From: an uncultured Gammaproteobacteria bacterium
GTDB taxonomy: Bacteria > Pseudomonadota > Gammaproteobacteria > Pseudomonadales > Litorivicinaceae
Length of the DNA: 52,023 nucleotides
Assembly (NCBI GenBank): GCA_913057215.1
Contig: CAJXNQ010000010.1
Coordinates: forward strand, 1-52,023
Reading direction: 5' to 3'
Shown one piece after another: positions 30,576-41,044 of the stretch. The position numbers and the translations under genes are program-made. Each line of letters begins with the position of its first letter. The stretch's first letter is position 1. The notes under the pieces were generated by a model, which saw only the letters and a list, made by a program, of their open reading frames with translations, had not been told where the DNA came from and searched no databases.

Positions 30576-31795
30576 AGCTCGCTGACTGGGAACACCGACT
30601 TCACACCCTGACGCCGCCTTCAGATATTCGGCTCGGTCTTGAGCGCGTGAAAGCCGTATGGCAACGACTGGATCAACAGCGTCCACGTACTGTCATCACA
30701 GTCGCCGGTACCAACGGCAAAGGATCAACGGTCGAGGCGCTTGGCTTTTTACTTGGCCATACCGAATCGACCGTTGGCCAATATACCTCGCCACATCTTC
30801 ATCACATCACTGAGCGCATTCGTGTGTCTGGATTGCCTGTGGACTCTGAGGTGTTGGCCAGTGCGCTTGATCAGGTTGAGTCCGTGCGTGGCAGTCTGTA
30901 CTTGACCTACTTTGAATATCTAACACTTGCCGCATTTTGCATCTTCCAAGACCAGGATCTGGACTACTGGGTTTGTGAAATTGGGCTGGGTGGTCGACTG
31001 GATGCGGTCAACATTTTGGATGCGGATCTTGCCATCATCACATCGATCGGCATGGACCATCAGGAGTATCTCGGAGACACATTGGATGCGATTGCGCGGG
31101 AAAAAGCCGGCGTGATGCGGCCCAATCAATGCGTTTGGACCGCAGCGAATAACGTACGTGAGACCTTACATGCATGCGCAGATACAGTGGGTGCGCATCT
31201 CAACTGGTTGGATGCATCAGAGGACCACAGCGCCTTGTTGGCCGAATCCAGAGATGTATTGAAACACGCACGGCTACCAATCGACTCCCTGGGGTTGGCA
31301 GTCAAGGCCCTTGAATCGCTCGACAGATTACCGGCTGTGATGCCGTGGGAGGCATTGGCGGCACTTGAGATGCCTGGACGACTCACGCGTCGTGTTGTTT
31401 CAGGCGTTCAATGGATCTGCGACGTCGGGCACAATCCCGAAGCGGCCAGTTATGTGATGGATCAATTAAAAGCCATGACAGTGCCAGGTCGTCGTGTCCT
31501 GATTATGGGTTTGCTCCAGGATAAGTCGGCGGTTGAGGTGATCGAGGTCTTGGCGGCGGCTCATCTCTTTGACCAGGTTGTGACTGTTGATTTGCTGGGT
31601 CCCCGAGGCCGGTCTGGCGACGATTTACAGCTGATATGGAAAACACGACTGCCTAAGACGCCGATTGAGAGTTTTGCTACACTCGCTCACGCGATCGCTG
31701 CGCTCGAGCAAACGCTCACAGCAGGTGATCAAGTGTTGGTTTTTGGATCATTTCTTTTGGTGGCAGACGCACTCACGCATGACAAGTTCAACTGA
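30572..31795 (+). CDS. folC: Bifunctional folylpolyglutamate/dihydrofolate synthase
   Basis: This 407-residue Mur-ligase-fold enzyme adds glutate residues to folates and makes dihydrofolate from dihydropteroate. The P-loop [12 protein letters not shown] is near residue 50, with [13 protein letters not shown] and the central [12 protein letters not shown] following. The start is TTG at 30572 in a TTGA overlap with accD, with no visible Shine-Dalgarno site, so it probably depends on coupling. Its end overlaps dedD by 17 bases. Confidence 0.95.
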   Translation: MKLADWEHRLHTLTPPSDIRLGLERVKAVWQRLDQQRPRTVITVAGTNGKGSTVEALGFLLGHTESTVGQYTSPHLHHITERIRVSGLPVDSEVLASALDQVESVRGSLYLTYFEYLTLAAFCIFQDQDLDYWVCEIGLGGRLDAVNILDADLAIITSIGMDHQEYLGDTLDAIAREKAGVMRPNQCVWTAANNVRETLHACADTVGAHLNWLDASEDHSALLAESRDVLKHARLPIDSLGLAVKALESLDRLPAVMPWEALAALEMPGRLTRRVVSGVQWICDVGHNPEAASYVMDQLKAMTVPGRRVLIMGLLQDKSAVEVIEVLAAAHLFDQVVTVDLLGPRGRSGDDLQLIWKTRLPKTPIESFATLAHAIAALEQTLTAGDQVLVFGSFLLVADALTHDKFN

Positions 31796-32303
31796 GCAAA
31801 CGGCGTCACCGCATCGCCGTAAGCACCAATGGATTGGGGCGGCGACCTTGGCAGCGCTCGCAGCGTTGGTTCTACCTTGGTTATTAACACCCCGGTTTGA
31901 CAGTATTCGAAGTGATGGACCCGAGCTGTCACGTCTTCCCGATCCACCGGTTCAGGGTGCGCCACCTGTTGCTCCAGTGATTGATCCAGCACAGATGGCA
32001 GCCGATGCGGCACGGCTTGATGAGGCATTGAACGCTCCGATTGGAACCGATGAATTGGCGAGTTTTGTACTTCAAGTCGGTGCATTTCAGGAGCGTGATA
32101 ATGCACAAGCGCTGGTTGAGCGACTGACACCTTTGGATGTGGGGCGCGTCTATCTGCGGACAGAGTCGGCGTTGACCCGTGTATTTGTGGGCCCCTTTCT
32201 AGACCGAGAGAGCGCCGAACAAGCCGTCTCTGTTGTGAAAGATAAGTTATCTCTTGATCCACAAATCAAGCCCTATGATGTCCGTGAAGACGGCGAGTCA
32301 TGA
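31779..32303 (+). CDS. dedD: SPOR-domain cell-division protein DedD-like
   Basis: The 174-residue product has a short basic cytoplasmic head (HRRKHQ), one membrane span (about 18-35, ATLAALAALVLPWLL), a Pro-rich periplasmic linker and a C-terminal SPOR domain (about 92-168, FVLQVGAFQERDNAQALV and RVFVGPFLDRESAEQ). SPOR domains bind denuded glycan strands at the septum. Its position between folC and cvpA is that of dedD. I choose ATG at 31779; the longer upstream frame lies in folC. Confidence 0.9.
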   Translation: MTSSTEQTASPHRRKHQWIGAATLAALAALVLPWLLTPRFDSIRSDGPELSRLPDPPVQGAPPVAPVIDPAQMAADAARLDEALNAPIGTDELASFVLQVGAFQERDNAQALVERLTPLDVGRVYLRTESALTRVFVGPFLDRESAEQAVSVVKDKLSLDPQIKPYDVREDGES

Positions 32304-32824
32304 CCGAAACGCCCACTGAATCGCTGGCGCTCGGATTTTCAGCCTTCGATTGGGTCATAGTGGTCGTGCTGGGTATTTCGACGATCATGAGTTTGCGGCG
32401 CGGCTTTGTCCGTGAGGCCCTCAGTTTGGCGACTTGGATTGCGGCCTTTGTCGTTGCGCGGCAGTTTCACGGGGCGATGGACAGTCTGCTCGAGGCGCAG
32501 ATTGCTGACAATCTGATGCGCTCGATTGCCGCGTTTGCGGTGCTATTTGTGGGGACACTCCTGGTTGGCGCAGCACTTGGATTTCTGTTGGGTGCATTGA
32601 TTAATGCGACCGGTTTATCATCAACCGATCGAGTACTGGGTATGGTGTTTGGGTTTGCTCGGGGTGCATTGATCGTCACAGTGATCATTGGTGTCTTGGG
32701 TTTGACGCCGCTGACAAATGACCGCTGGTATCAACAAGCGACCTTGGTGCCGCATTTTGAGACCGTTGCGGATTGGGCTTTACAACAACTGTCAGCCGCT
32801 GGGCTCTCCGCCCCGATGAGCTGA
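32300..32824 (+). CDS. cvpA: CvpA family inner-membrane protein
   Basis: This 174-residue membrane protein has four predicted spans ([64 protein letters not shown]) and the CvpA-like RRGFVREAL and [13 protein letters not shown] segments. CvpA is needed for colicin V export in E. coli and is linked to envelope stress; its biochemical role is not clear. It overlaps dedD by ATGA and is followed by purF after 17 bases. Confidence 0.93.
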   Translation: MTETPTESLALGFSAFDWVIVVVLGISTIMSLRRGFVREALSLATWIAAFVVARQFHGAMDSLLEAQIADNLMRSIAAFAVLFVGTLLVGAALGFLLGALINATGLSSTDRVLGMVFGFARGALIVTVIIGVLGLTPLTNDRWYQQATLVPHFETVADWALQQLSAAGLSAPMS

Positions 32825-32841
32825 CGAGAAGGATTTCGAAC

Positions 32842-34359
32842 ATGTGTGGTGTCGTAGGGATCTTTGGGCGAGGTAACGTTAACCAGGCGTTATTTGATGC
32901 ACTCACTGTCTTACAGCATCGCGGCCAGGACGCCGCAGGGATGGTGACATCAGCCAACGGAAAATTTTACCTGCGTAAAGACAACGGCTTGGTGCGTGAT
33001 GTGTTTAGAACGCGACATATGCACTATCTGGTGGGCAACATGGGGATTGGCCATGTCCGGTATCCCACGGCCGGCTCGAGCTCATCGGCGGAAGCGCAGC
33101 CCTTTTACGTCAACAGTCCATATGGCATCAGCCTGGCGCACAATGGCAATCTCACCAATACGACCGAGCTGATGCGCGAGCTGTATGAAGACGATTTACG
33201 TCATATCAATACGTCATCAGACTCTGAAGTCCTTCTGAATATTTTTGCACACGAGCTTGAGAAGCGTGGGAATGTGAAGCCCACCCCAAACGACTTCTTC
33301 GAGGCGGTCGAGGGTGTACATCGTCGCTGTCGTGGTGCCTATGGAGTGGTCGCATTGATCAATGGACACGGGATTTTAGGGTTTCGAGATCCGTATGGAA
33401 TCCGCCCGATTTGTATCGGTCAGCGAAAAACAGAACAGGGCGTTGAATACATGATCTCCAGTGAGTCTGTTGCATTGGATTGCGCAGGTTTTGCGCTGAT
33501 TGGTGACTTAGAGCCTGGTGAAGCCGCCTTTGTCGATCATGATGGCCACCTGCATCGGAAGCTGTGTGCGGGACCACAAAAGCGCCACCCCTGTTTGTTT
33601 GAATACGTCTATTTATCGCGTCCGGATTCCATTATCGATGGGGTGTCTGTGTATCAAGCGCGGATCAACATGGGTCGGAAGCTGGCGGATAAGATTCTGC
33701 GGGAAATGCCGAACAATGACATTGATGTGGTGATTCCGATCCCCGATACCAGTCGGACCAGCGCGCTTGAGGTCGCTCAAAAGCTGGGCGTGCTCTTTCG
33801 GGAGGGCTTTATCAAAAATCGCTACATCGGCCGGACCTTTATCATGCCCGGGCAGACAGAGCGTCAAAAATCAGTCCGGCAAAAACTCAATCCGGTGGTG
33901 CAGGAATTCAAAGGCCGCAATGTGTTGCTGGTTGATGATTCGATCGTTCGCGGAACGACCTGCCACCAGATAGTTGAAATGGCGCGCGATGCCGGCGCTA
34001 AAAAAGTATATTTCGCCTCAGCAGCGCCTGCCGTTGTATCGCCCAATGTGTATGGCATTGATATGCCTGCAGCGACCGAGCTGATTGCACACGGACGCAG
34101 TGCGCTTGAGATCAATCAGTTGATCGGTGCAGACGGTCTGATCTATCAGGAGCTTGAAGATTTGGTCGATGCGGTTCGGGAATTGAATCCTGAGTTGGAT
34201 GCCTTCGAGGATTCCGTCTTTTCCGCGTGTTACATCACCAAAGAAGTGGATGATGCCTACTTGGCCGCCTTGGCAGAAAAGCGCAGTGACCAAGCCAAAC
34301 AAGCGAGGGAGTCACACTCTGAAGATGCCTGTCTTGATCTGCGGGCAGATGCCTCATGA
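32842..34359 (+). CDS. purF: Amidophosphoribosyltransferase
   Basis: This 505-residue enzyme catalyses the first step of purine synthesis. It starts MCGVVGIFG, so removal of Met exposes the N-terminal nucleophile Cys; RHRGQ-type [11 protein letters not shown] and SSDSEVLL complete the glutaminase domain. The C-terminal phosphoribosyltransferase part has the PRPP loop [13 protein letters not shown]. The ATG at 32842 with GAAGGA upstream is fixed by that Cys; the upstream ATG at 32773 is excluded. It overlaps metZ by ATGA. Confidence 0.97.
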   Translation: MCGVVGIFGRGNVNQALFDALTVLQHRGQDAAGMVTSANGKFYLRKDNGLVRDVFRTRHMHYLVGNMGIGHVRYPTAGSSSSAEAQPFYVNSPYGISLAHNGNLTNTTELMRELYEDDLRHINTSSDSEVLLNIFAHELEKRGNVKPTPNDFFEAVEGVHRRCRGAYGVVALINGHGILGFRDPYGIRPICIGQRKTEQGVEYMISSESVALDCAGFALIGDLEPGEAAFVDHDGHLHRKLCAGPQKRHPCLFEYVYLSRPDSIIDGVSVYQARINMGRKLADKILREMPNNDIDVVIPIPDTSRTSALEVAQKLGVLFREGFIKNRYIGRTFIMPGQTERQKSVRQKLNPVVQEFKGRNVLLVDDSIVRGTTCHQIVEMARDAGAKKVYFASAAPAVVSPNVYGIDMPAATELIAHGRSALEINQLIGADGLIYQELEDLVDAVRELNPELDAFEDSVFSACYITKEVDDAYLAALAEKRSDQAKQARESHSEDACLDLRADAS

Positions 34360-35570
34360 TGGAGCGGGACGCGCGTCTGCAAAAGATCTTGGGTGACTTG
34401 AGCCCTGAAACTCAGGCGATTCGGACGGGTAGTACCCGCTCGCATGAGCGTGAACACTCAGAACCTCTGTATGCAACCTCGAGCTTTGTCTTTCCAAATG
34501 CCGAGACCATGGCTGACGCCTTTGTCAATGATTCAGGCCTCTCAATCTATGCGCGGGTCGACAACCCGACGGTCGATGCCTTTTGTCAGCGGTTGGCAGT
34601 CCTTGAGGGAGCAGAAGCCTGTGAGGCGACAGCCTCAGGCATGGGTGCAATCTTGGCGACACTGATGGCGCATTGCCAAGCCGGTGATCGGATCGTGCTG
34701 TCAACGGGCGTGTTTGGTGCGACGCTGACGCTCTTGCAGAAATTTTTTGTGAAATACGGATTGACTGTGGATCTTGTTGATCCAACCGATTTAGATGCAT
34801 GGCAGGCTGCGCTCTCGCGTCCAGCTCGCCTCGCGTACTGCGAAACACCCTCGAATCCGACCATTGCAATTGTGGATGTTGAGACAGTTTCTTCGCTGTG
34901 TCGTGCCAATGAGACGCTCTGTGTGGTGGATAATTGCTTCATGACTCCCGCATTGCAAACGCCCTTGGCGCTGGGAGCCGACTTAATCATTCACTCGGCA
35001 ACCAAATATCTTGATGGACAAGGCCGCGTGCTTGGAGGGGCAGTGTGTGGATCAGCAGCGCTGATTGAGCCGATTACACGTTTTATTCGCTCAGGCGGTG
35101 TCACGATGAGTGCGTTTAATGCGTGGGTCTTTCTCAAAGGCTTAGAGACTTTGGATCTCAGGATGCGTGCGCATTCTGAAAACGCACTGTCCTTGGCCAA
35201 TTGGCTTGAAGAACAGCCGCAAGTTGCTCAGGTGAACTATGCCGGACTTGATTCGCATCCAGATCGCGCTCTGATCGCACGGCAAGCGAAAGCCGGTGGT
35301 GGCGTCTTGAGTTTTACGCTCACCACAGAGACGCGAGAAGCGGCTTGGGCATTTCTTGATGCAACCTGTTTGATGTCACTGACGGCAAACTTGGGTGATG
35401 TGAAAACGACCGTCTGTCACCCAGCCACTTCAACCCATGGACGGCTTGAGGCGGCTGATCGAATCCAGATGGGAGTGCACGAGCATTTGATCCGGATTGC
35501 AGTCGGGCTTGAGGCGCTCGAAGACCTCAAAGCCGACTGTCTACGAGGCTTTGCTGCGATTCCCCACTAA
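34356..35570 (+). CDS. metZ: O-succinylhomoserine sulfhydrylase
   Basis: This 404-residue Cys/Met-metabolism PLP enzyme makes homocysteine directly from O-succinylhomoserine and sulfide. IRTGSTRS near the N-terminus, [23 protein letters not shown] and the PLP lysine in [12 protein letters not shown] are typical. The purF-metZ order matches Pseudomonas, where MetZ supports direct sulfhydrylation; a cystathionine gamma-synthase is the main alternative. It converges on htpX with a four-base stop overlap. Confidence 0.93.
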   Translation: MMERDARLQKILGDLSPETQAIRTGSTRSHEREHSEPLYATSSFVFPNAETMADAFVNDSGLSIYARVDNPTVDAFCQRLAVLEGAEACEATASGMGAILATLMAHCQAGDRIVLSTGVFGATLTLLQKFFVKYGLTVDLVDPTDLDAWQAALSRPARLAYCETPSNPTIAIVDVETVSSLCRANETLCVVDNCFMTPALQTPLALGADLIIHSATKYLDGQGRVLGGAVCGSAALIEPITRFIRSGGVTMSAFNAWVFLKGLETLDLRMRAHSENALSLANWLEEQPQVAQVNYAGLDSHPDRALIARQAKAGGGVLSFTLTTETREAAWAFLDATCLMSLTANLGDVKTTVCHPATSTHGRLEAADRIQMGVHEHLIRIAVGLEALEDLKADCLRGFAAIPH

Positions 35571-36448
35571 CGCGCTTTGAGTGCTTGGATCCGCTCTTCA
35601 AGCGGTGGATGTGTCATGAACAAACGCATCATTTGCTTGCCGCCGGTACGGATTCCAAAGGCCATCATCGTATCGGGCAGTTCAGAGGGATATTCTTGCT
35701 CCGCCCGCAAACGCTCAAGGGCACCAATCATGGCTGGAGCGCCCGCCAGTTGTGCGCCTGCTTGATCGGCCCGAAATTCGCGTTGTCTTGAGAACCAAAA
35801 TACGATCATCGACGCCAAGATGCCCAAGATGATTTCTGCCACAAATGTGACGACATAAAAGCCGATGCCGTGACCGCGTTCGGTCTTGAAGACCGCCCGA
35901 TCAATGGTATGGCCGATCACGCGGGCAAAGAACATCACAAAGGTGTTGACGACCCCCTGAATGAGCGCCAGCGTGACCATGTCGCCATTGGCAACGTGGC
36001 CGATTTCGTGCGCCATCACAGCGCGCGCTTCGTCACGGCTGAATCGACTCAACAGTCCGGTGCTGACAGCGACCAACGCATTGTTTCGGTTCCAGCCCGT
36101 GGCAAACGCATTACTGGTTTGGCTTGGGAAAATACCCACCTCAGGCATGCCAATACCGGCCTCATTGGCAAGTTCCTGCACTGTGCTGACCAGCCATTGT
36201 TCATCGGCAGTTCGCGGTGTGTCGATGATCTGAGTACCTGTCCCCATCTTCGCCATCCGCTTGGAGAGCAGTAAGCTGACGACACTGCCCGCCATCCCGA
36301 ACACAAAACAAAAAAGAAGCAGGCTTGATAGGTTTAAATCAACACCATTGGATGCCAAGTATCCTTCAAAGCCCAGCAGACTCAGCGTGATGCTGGCAAC
36401 GACAATAATGGCCAAGTTAGTCAGTAAAAATAAACCAATGCGTAACAT
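35567..36448 (-). CDS. htpX: Membrane zinc metalloprotease HtpX
   Basis: This 293-residue M48 protease degrades damaged inner-membrane proteins. It has two N-terminal spans, the zinc motif HEIGH in [11 protein letters not shown], two further spans and the third-ligand region EFRADQAGA. The length equals E. coli HtpX if translation starts at 36448 ([11 protein letters not shown]), which has AAGGAG nine bases upstream; the ATG at 36475 would add nine residues and destroy that site's role. It diverges from msrB, another damage-repair gene. Confidence 0.96.
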   Translation of the reverse strand: MLRIGLFLLTNLAIIVVASITLSLLGFEGYLASNGVDLNLSSLLLFCFVFGMAGSVVSLLLSKRMAKMGTGTQIIDTPRTADEQWLVSTVQELANEAGIGMPEVGIFPSQTSNAFATGWNRNNALVAVSTGLLSRFSRDEARAVMAHEIGHVANGDMVTLALIQGVVNTFVMFFARVIGHTIDRAVFKTERGHGIGFYVVTFVAEIILGILASMIVFWFSRQREFRADQAGAQLAGAPAMIGALERLRAEQEYPSELPDTMMAFGIRTGGKQMMRLFMTHPPLEERIQALKAR

Positions 36449-36485
36449 TGCAAGCCGCTCCTTCAGGCGATTCATCCGTGACTGA

Positions 36486-36513
36486 AAGATATTGGTTTTG
36501 CAGACAAGTTCAA
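36486..36513 (-). promoter_or_regulatory. Putative sigma-70 promoter for htpX
   Basis: Read on the minus strand, TTGAAC (36508-36513) and TATCTT (36486-36491) are 16 bases apart, upstream of the htpX AAGGAG site. The predicted leader is about 30 bases. I do not see a heat-shock (sigma-32) motif here. Confidence 0.42.
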
Positions 36514-36534
36514 GCAGTGATTGGATAAAAGACA

Positions 36535-36945
36535 GTGAAAAAAACAGACAATGAATGGAAAGCGCTTCTCCCGGCTGATGTGTTTCAGATTACGCGTAAA
36601 AAAGGCACAGAGCGGCCCTTTGAAAACGCCTACCATGATTTGAAGGCAGATGGTGTGTATCACTGTGTGTGCTGCCAAACGCCGTTATTTGACTCAGCGC
36701 ATAAATTTGATTCAGGTACTGGCTGGCCGAGTTTTTTCCAACCGTTGGATTCAGAGGCAGTCGGAGAGTTGGCGGATCGATCGATCTTTTTTATGCCGCG
36801 TACTGAAGTGATTTGTAATGCCTGTGATGCGCATCTCGGACATGTGTTCAATGACGGACCGACACCAACGGGCCTTCGCTACTGTATTAATTCTGCGTCC
36901 CTGACCTTTGAGTCACGAGACGATTCAGATACTTCGGGGACCTGA
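36535..36945 (+). CDS. msrB: Peptide-methionine (R)-S-oxide reductase
   Basis: This 136-residue enzyme repairs methionine-R-sulfoxide in proteins. The catalytic Cys117 is in RYCINSASL; zinc ligands are C44/C47 and C94/C97. The usual second redox Cys near the SGTGWPSF segment is a Ser, so it probably relies on thioredoxin or another thiol to recycle. The GTG at 36535 has a weak GGAT site. No signal peptide is seen, so it is cytosolic. It overlaps the convergent ArnT-like gene by 21 bases. Confidence 0.95.
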   Translation: MKKTDNEWKALLPADVFQITRKKGTERPFENAYHDLKADGVYHCVCCQTPLFDSAHKFDSGTGWPSFFQPLDSEAVGELADRSIFFMPRTEVICNACDAHLGHVFNDGPTPTGLRYCINSASLTFESRDDSDTSGT

Positions 36946-38499
36946 AAGCGCGACGAGCCGCCAACCGGGCCCGGCAGCCTTGATCTCAAGCGGCACTCCC
37001 ATGGCATTGAGTTCCGGAAGTCGATGGACCGTGATCAACACCCACTGACCGGGCTCAGGCGGTTTCTCAGGCGTAATGGCTTGTCGATAAAATGAGAAGC
37101 TCGGCATGCGAACGCCCTGACTGACAACATCTGCACCTGCATCCTTGGCAATCAAGGCTGCGGTCTTGATGGGACTCTGTCGCGCTTCAGATAATACCGG
37201 TAATACGATCAACGCAATCAGGGCCAGTTGGACGCCCCCCATGGCCAGTAAGCGTTGGCTTAAACGCCATCGCGGAACTATGAATGCAATCAGTGCGAGC
37301 GCGCAGAGCGCACACAGGCCAATTGACAGAGGCCACCACCAATTGGCGACGACATGCGACAACAACACCAGCTGTTCTTCATCACGCACATTGGCGGGCA
37401 TTGGGATGTTGTGGTGGAAGACTCCAAAAGCGATCAAGCCTATTGGAAGCATTAGGCCCGGTAACGCCCAAAATCGAGCATGCAACTGAGGCAGTACGCG
37501 GCCATAGAGCACAAATAGCGGCGGTGTCGAGTACAGCACGTAGTGTGGGAGTTGTGTGCCAGACAAGGACACGAGCACGACAACCAGCGCGAACCAGAGA
37601 CAGGCAAAGCGTGTGATTGGGTCGTTCAAGAATTCCCGAGCCCGAAACACAATGGCGACTACAAGGCCTGAATAAGGCAATAACACCAAGGGCATCACAA
37701 CGGCGTAATACCACAGATGTCCGCCGTGACCGTGGAGATTTCCAGAAAAGCGCTCGACGTTGTGTCTGAGGATAAAATTTTCAAAAAAGGCAAGGCCCTG
37801 GGCATCATAGACACCGACCAGCCAGGGCGTTAAAACAGCACCAAAGATGAGCCAGCCACGTAATGAGGCGAGTGCACTCCAGAGCAAGCTCCATTGGTTT
37901 GAAACAAGGACCCAGAGCCCAAATGCGCCGGCGGGAATTAACAAAGCCACAGGACCCTTGGTTAATACACCCAAGGCAAACCACAGAAACACTCGCTGTT
38001 TGAGTGACTCGGAGGGTGTCTTGATGAACCGTGCCATGTCCGTAAACAACAGAGCAAACCAAAGATTTAAAAGCGCATCCGCAGTGGCAGCCCTCGAGAT
38101 CACCAGCGTTCCAAGTGTGGTGGCCAGTGCGAAGGCTGTGAACACGCCCAGTGCAGCCTGACCTGTCAGTTCGCGGGTGTAGCGGCCAATGACAAGCGCC
38201 CAGAGCGCACCGGCTGCGATCGATGGCAGTCGACCAATGATCTCAACAGGCACCCAGTTCGAAAGGATGGGTGCAAGTTGTAGGGCGGCTGCTTGCAACC
38301 AGTAGGTGAGGATGGGCTTGTCATATCGAGGTTCGCCATCCAGGGTAGTGGCAGCCCAATGCCCTCCGTCTAAAAGTTCACGCGTGGCTTCAAGAAAAGC
38401 GCCCTCGTCCAAGTCAAACAGTGGAACCCAGGCGCCTAAAAGCCCGAGGGCAAACAGACAGGCAAAGAGTCGCCAGTCAAGCTTAGCGAAGATGCTCAT
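36925..38499 (-). CDS. ArnT/PMT-like membrane glycosyltransferase
   Basis: The 524-residue product has about ten membrane spans and belongs to the GT-C class, closest in outline to the ArnT/GT83 branch. The N-terminal loop has the acidic [15 protein letters not shown] motif and [11 protein letters not shown], as in ArnT, where a sugar is moved from undecaprenyl phosphate to an acceptor such as lipid A. A periplasmic C-terminal domain of about 90 residues follows the last span. It lies last in a three-gene unit with a GtrB-like transferase and a YbhN-like protein; the start at 38499 overlaps the transferase gene by 17 bases. Sugar and acceptor are unknown. It is not called arnT because the other arn genes are absent here. 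Confidence 0.8.
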   Translation of the reverse strand: MSIFAKLDWRLFACLFALGLLGAWVPLFDLDEGAFLEATRELLDGGHWAATTLDGEPRYDKPILTYWLQAAALQLAPILSNWVPVEIIGRLPSIAAGALWALVIGRYTRELTGQAALGVFTAFALATTLGTLVISRAATADALLNLWFALLFTDMARFIKTPSESLKQRVFLWFALGVLTKGPVALLIPAGAFGLWVLVSNQWSLLWSALASLRGWLIFGAVLTPWLVGVYDAQGLAFFENFILRHNVERFSGNLHGHGGHLWYYAVVMPLVLLPYSGLVVAIVFRAREFLNDPITRFACLWFALVVVLVSLSGTQLPHYVLYSTPPLFVLYGRVLPQLHARFWALPGLMLPIGLIAFGVFHHNIPMPANVRDEEQLVLLSHVVANWWWPLSIGLCALCALALIAFIVPRWRLSQRLLAMGGVQLALIALIVLPVLSEARQSPIKTAALIAKDAGADVVSQGVRMPSFSFYRQAITPEKPPEPGQWVLITVHRLPELNAMGVPLEIKAAGPGWRLVALSGPRSI

Positions 38500-39469
38500 C
38501 CGACCCCTTGGCCCAGCTGACGGCATCGGTGTGTTGAGTCAACGGTGGCTCGCGATGTGGCCTAAGACGGGTCAGCATTTCAGCAACCAGACCGGTTGTA
38601 ATCAACTGCAAACCAACGAGGGCAAGTAAAACACCGGTGATCAGGAGTGGCCGATTGCCAATATCGAATCCGACCAATTTAAGGGCGAATAAATACAGAA
38701 GTGCCAGTCCCCCGAGCCCCCCGGTGATCAGGCCGGCCACGCCAAAAAAGTGCCCAGGGCGTTCTCGAAACCGCAGGAAAAACCAGGCCGCCAACAGATC
38801 CAAGATGACGCGTGGCGTCCGCGAAATTCCATATTTTGAATCACCCGCGACGCGTGCCCGATGGTTCACTGGGATTTCAGCGATGCGCGACGGATGCGTG
38901 AGATTCGCAACCCAGAGCGGGATGAATCGATGCATCTCACCACGCAGGTCAAGGCCTTCCAGCACTTCGCGTCGGCCCACTTTGAGGCTGCATCCATAGT
39001 CATGCAAGGCGACACCGGAGACACGCCCAATCAGCCAGTTGGCGATCCGCGACGGCAGTGTCCGATCCAATGAATCTTGTCTGTTTTTTCGCCAGCCACA
39101 TAATAAGTCAAGCTGGTCGGCTTCGAGTTTTTTCACCATGGCCGGTAGATCCGCAGGATCGTTTTGAAGGTCGCCGTCCATAAAGGCAATGACCTCACCG
39201 CGGGCAGCAAGAAGCCCTGTTTGCATGGCCTGCGTTTGTCCAAGGTTCCTGCGATGGGACAGAATCACAAGATGCTCTCCGCGCTCAGCTCGGGCCTCAA
39301 GCAACCGTTCGCGGGTCTGGTCTGTACTGCCATCATCGACCAGCACGAGCTCAAACTCGCCAGGATAGTGTTCAAGCGCATCCTGGAGCTCATCAACCAA
39401 GCGCTCAATATTGTCTTCTTCTTTATACAGCGGAACCACCACTGACAGGCGGGGAAGATTAGGCGTCAT
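38483..39469 (-). CDS. GtrB/DPM1-like polyprenyl-phosphate glycosyltransferase
   Basis: The 328-residue GT2 enzyme has a cytoplasmic catalytic domain (VVVPLYKEEDNI, VLVDDGSTD, and MDGDLQNDP as the DxD region) and two C-terminal spans (about 240-265 and 273-297), the GtrB/ArnC topology. Such enzymes load a sugar from a nucleotide donor onto undecaprenyl phosphate. It overlaps the YbhN-like gene upstream by 11 bases and the ArnT-like gene downstream by 17 bases. The natural reading is that it makes the lipid-linked sugar that the ArnT-like enzyme uses. The donor is not readable from sequence. Confidence 0.86.
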   Translation of the reverse strand: MTPNLPRLSVVVPLYKEEDNIERLVDELQDALEHYPGEFELVLVDDGSTDQTRERLLEARAERGEHLVILSHRRNLGQTQAMQTGLLAARGEVIAFMDGDLQNDPADLPAMVKKLEADQLDLLCGWRKNRQDSLDRTLPSRIANWLIGRVSGVALHDYGCSLKVGRREVLEGLDLRGEMHRFIPLWVANLTHPSRIAEIPVNHRARVAGDSKYGISRTPRVILDLLAAWFFLRFRERPGHFFGVAGLITGGLGGLALLYLFALKLVGFDIGNRPLLITGVLLALVGLQLITTGLVAEMLTRLRPHREPPLTQHTDAVSWAKGSDEHLR

Positions 39470-40397
39470 GCGTTGTCCGTTTCATCAAGATCAAGGTGCC
39501 GAGTATACCGAAGAGGGCGGTGAGACTCAGTACATACAGGTGCAATTGAATGGACAGCTCCAAGCCTTGGATTGGCGAGAGGCCAGAAGCACTTGCCCCA
39601 ATCACGCCACCGGCTTGATAGCTGCCTGCACCGGCAATGCCATGAATCGGCAAGACTGAGGAAAGTTCAGCACCGAGAATCGTCGTCATGACAGCACTGA
39701 TCGGCAAGTCAGCAAGCGTGCCAAGTAAGATCGCCATGGCCAGCAATTTGGTCAGCCAAGCCAAGACGGTCAAGCGCCAAATTCGATGTAATCGAGAGCC
39801 GTTTTGTGCTTCAAAAATGAGCTGTGCACGGGCTTGATGAAGGCGCGCTGGCAGTGCGATATGCTGTGTTTTCGGGACAAGCCAACGCAACGCAAGCGGT
39901 GTCAAAAAGACCAAGGTGCCAAGTAATCCAAGTGCATAAAAATCAAGGACTGGCAGGCTAATAATCGCAAGCGCAATGCCCATCAAGCTGAACAGGTCCA
40001 ACAACCGAATCCAGATCAGGCTGGTCAAGCCCACGGAAAAATCCACGCGTCCGAGCCAGCGCGCGAGGATTGGCAAGGCCAATTCTCCAAGGCGCATCGG
40101 CAGGAGATTGTTGGCTGTGTTATGCAGAAAGCTCATGCCGAGGCCATCTGCCAGTGTCAGATGATCAAATATGATCCAGGTGCGTAGGCCCCTTAAAAGC
40201 CAGCTTGCGGCACCTAAACAGAATAAAACCACCCAGGTTTGTGTGGGGAGGGTCGTCAGCCTATGCAGGGTTGCCCCAAGATCAAGGAGCTCGGCAGCGA
40301 TCCAAATCGTTCCGAGCGCCATTGCAATTGCGAGACCAAGTTTCACGATCAGGCCGGTTTTTTTGGATTCAATGTTGTTTTCTTTCAAAGGAGCCAT
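39459..40397 (-). CDS. YbhN/AglD-like integral membrane protein
   Basis: The 312-residue protein has about eight spans and the lysylphosphatidylglycerol synthase transmembrane-domain pattern (UPF0104/YbhN group), with WLLRGLRTWIIF early and an N-terminal NNLLPMRLGELALP loop that is typical of the family. Members have been proposed to flip or handle lipid-linked substrates. No catalytic lysyl-transfer domain is present. It leads the minus-strand glycosylation unit, and a flippase-like role for the sugar-lipid is inferred from that context only. The start at 40397 has no strong ribosome site. Confidence 0.75.
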   Translation of the reverse strand: MAPLKENNIESKKTGLIVKLGLAIAMALGTIWIAAELLDLGATLHRLTTLPTQTWVVLFCLGAASWLLRGLRTWIIFDHLTLADGLGMSFLHNTANNLLPMRLGELALPILARWLGRVDFSVGLTSLIWIRLLDLFSLMGIALAIISLPVLDFYALGLLGTLVFLTPLALRWLVPKTQHIALPARLHQARAQLIFEAQNGSRLHRIWRLTVLAWLTKLLAMAILLGTLADLPISAVMTTILGAELSSVLPIHGIAGAGSYQAGGVIGASASGLSPIQGLELSIQLHLYVLSLTALFGILGTLILMKRTTHDA

Positions 40398-40427
40398 ACT
40401 CTAGAGGGTGTCAGGCGGCATGCAGAC

Positions 40428-40439
40428 GGAGTCTACTCC
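40428..40439. repeat. Small palindrome between YbhN-like gene and folE
   Basis: GGAGT at 40428-40432 and ACTCC at 40435-40439 are inverted copies with a two-base centre. The palindrome sits in the 89-base divergent gap, the largest noncoding gap of the window, about 48 bases before folE. It could be an operator; too short to exclude chance. No clear -10/-35 pair for folE was found. Confidence 0.25.
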
Positions 40440-40486
40440 TCTGCCACAATAAGGTGTAGCCGCTGACCACATGACTTGGAGACCCC

Positions 40487-41044
40487 ATGATTGATTCATT
40501 GACTGAATCCTACCGGGATGTCCTCACTGCAATCGGTGAGGACCCGAACCGGGAAGGCCTTCTAGATACCCCGAGCCGGGCTGCAAAAGCACTTGAGTTT
40601 CTAACATCTGGATACCGACAAGACCTCGCCACGCTGATTAATGGTGCGGTCTTTGAATCTGATAACGATGAGATGGTGGTTGTTCGCGATATCGAATTGT
40701 ATTCGATGTGCGAGCATCACATGTTGCCTTTTACCGGGCGTTGTCACATTGGATACCTGCCCAATGGCAAAGTGCTTGGGCTGTCTAAATTTGCACGGAT
40801 TACAGACATGTTCGCGCGCCGGCTGCAGATTCAGGAAAATCTGACACGTCAAATTGCGTTAGCTGTTCAAGAAGTGACCGATGCGCGCGGCGTGGGTGTC
40901 GTGGTTGAGGCCCGTCACTTCTGCATGATGATGCGCGGTGTCGAAAAGCAGAATTCGACCATGGCGTCCTCGGTGATGCTAGGAGACTTCCGGACGCATC
41001 AGGCGACACGGAGTGAATTTATGCGACTCATTGGTAAACCCTGA
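40487..41044 (+). CDS. folE: GTP cyclohydrolase I
   Basis: This 185-residue enzyme turns GTP into dihydroneopterin triphosphate, the entry to folate and monapterin. Zinc ligands are C75 and H78 in MCEHHMLPF and C146 in RHFCMMMRG; the GLSKFAR and NSTMASSV segments complete the site. GGAG precedes the ATG. It shares one base with folX. Its placement beside the photolyase operon is notable because pterins and folates serve as light-harvesting cofactors in that superfamily. Confidence 0.96.
   Translation: MIDSLTESYRDVLTAIGEDPNREGLLDTPSRAAKALEFLTSGYRQDLATLINGAVFESDNDEMVVVRDIELYSMCEHHMLPFTGRCHIGYLPNGKVLGLSKFARITDMFARRLQIQENLTRQIALAVQEVTDARGVGVVVEARHFCMMMRGVEKQNSTMASSVMLGDFRTHQATRSEFMRLIGKP

Noticed and set aside
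32773-32841. Upstream ATG for purF
   Set aside because: PurF needs Cys as the second residue for its glutaminase activity; only the ATG at 32842 gives that.
36449-36475. Upstream ATG for htpX
   Set aside because: The AAGGAG site and the family N-terminus both fit 36448.
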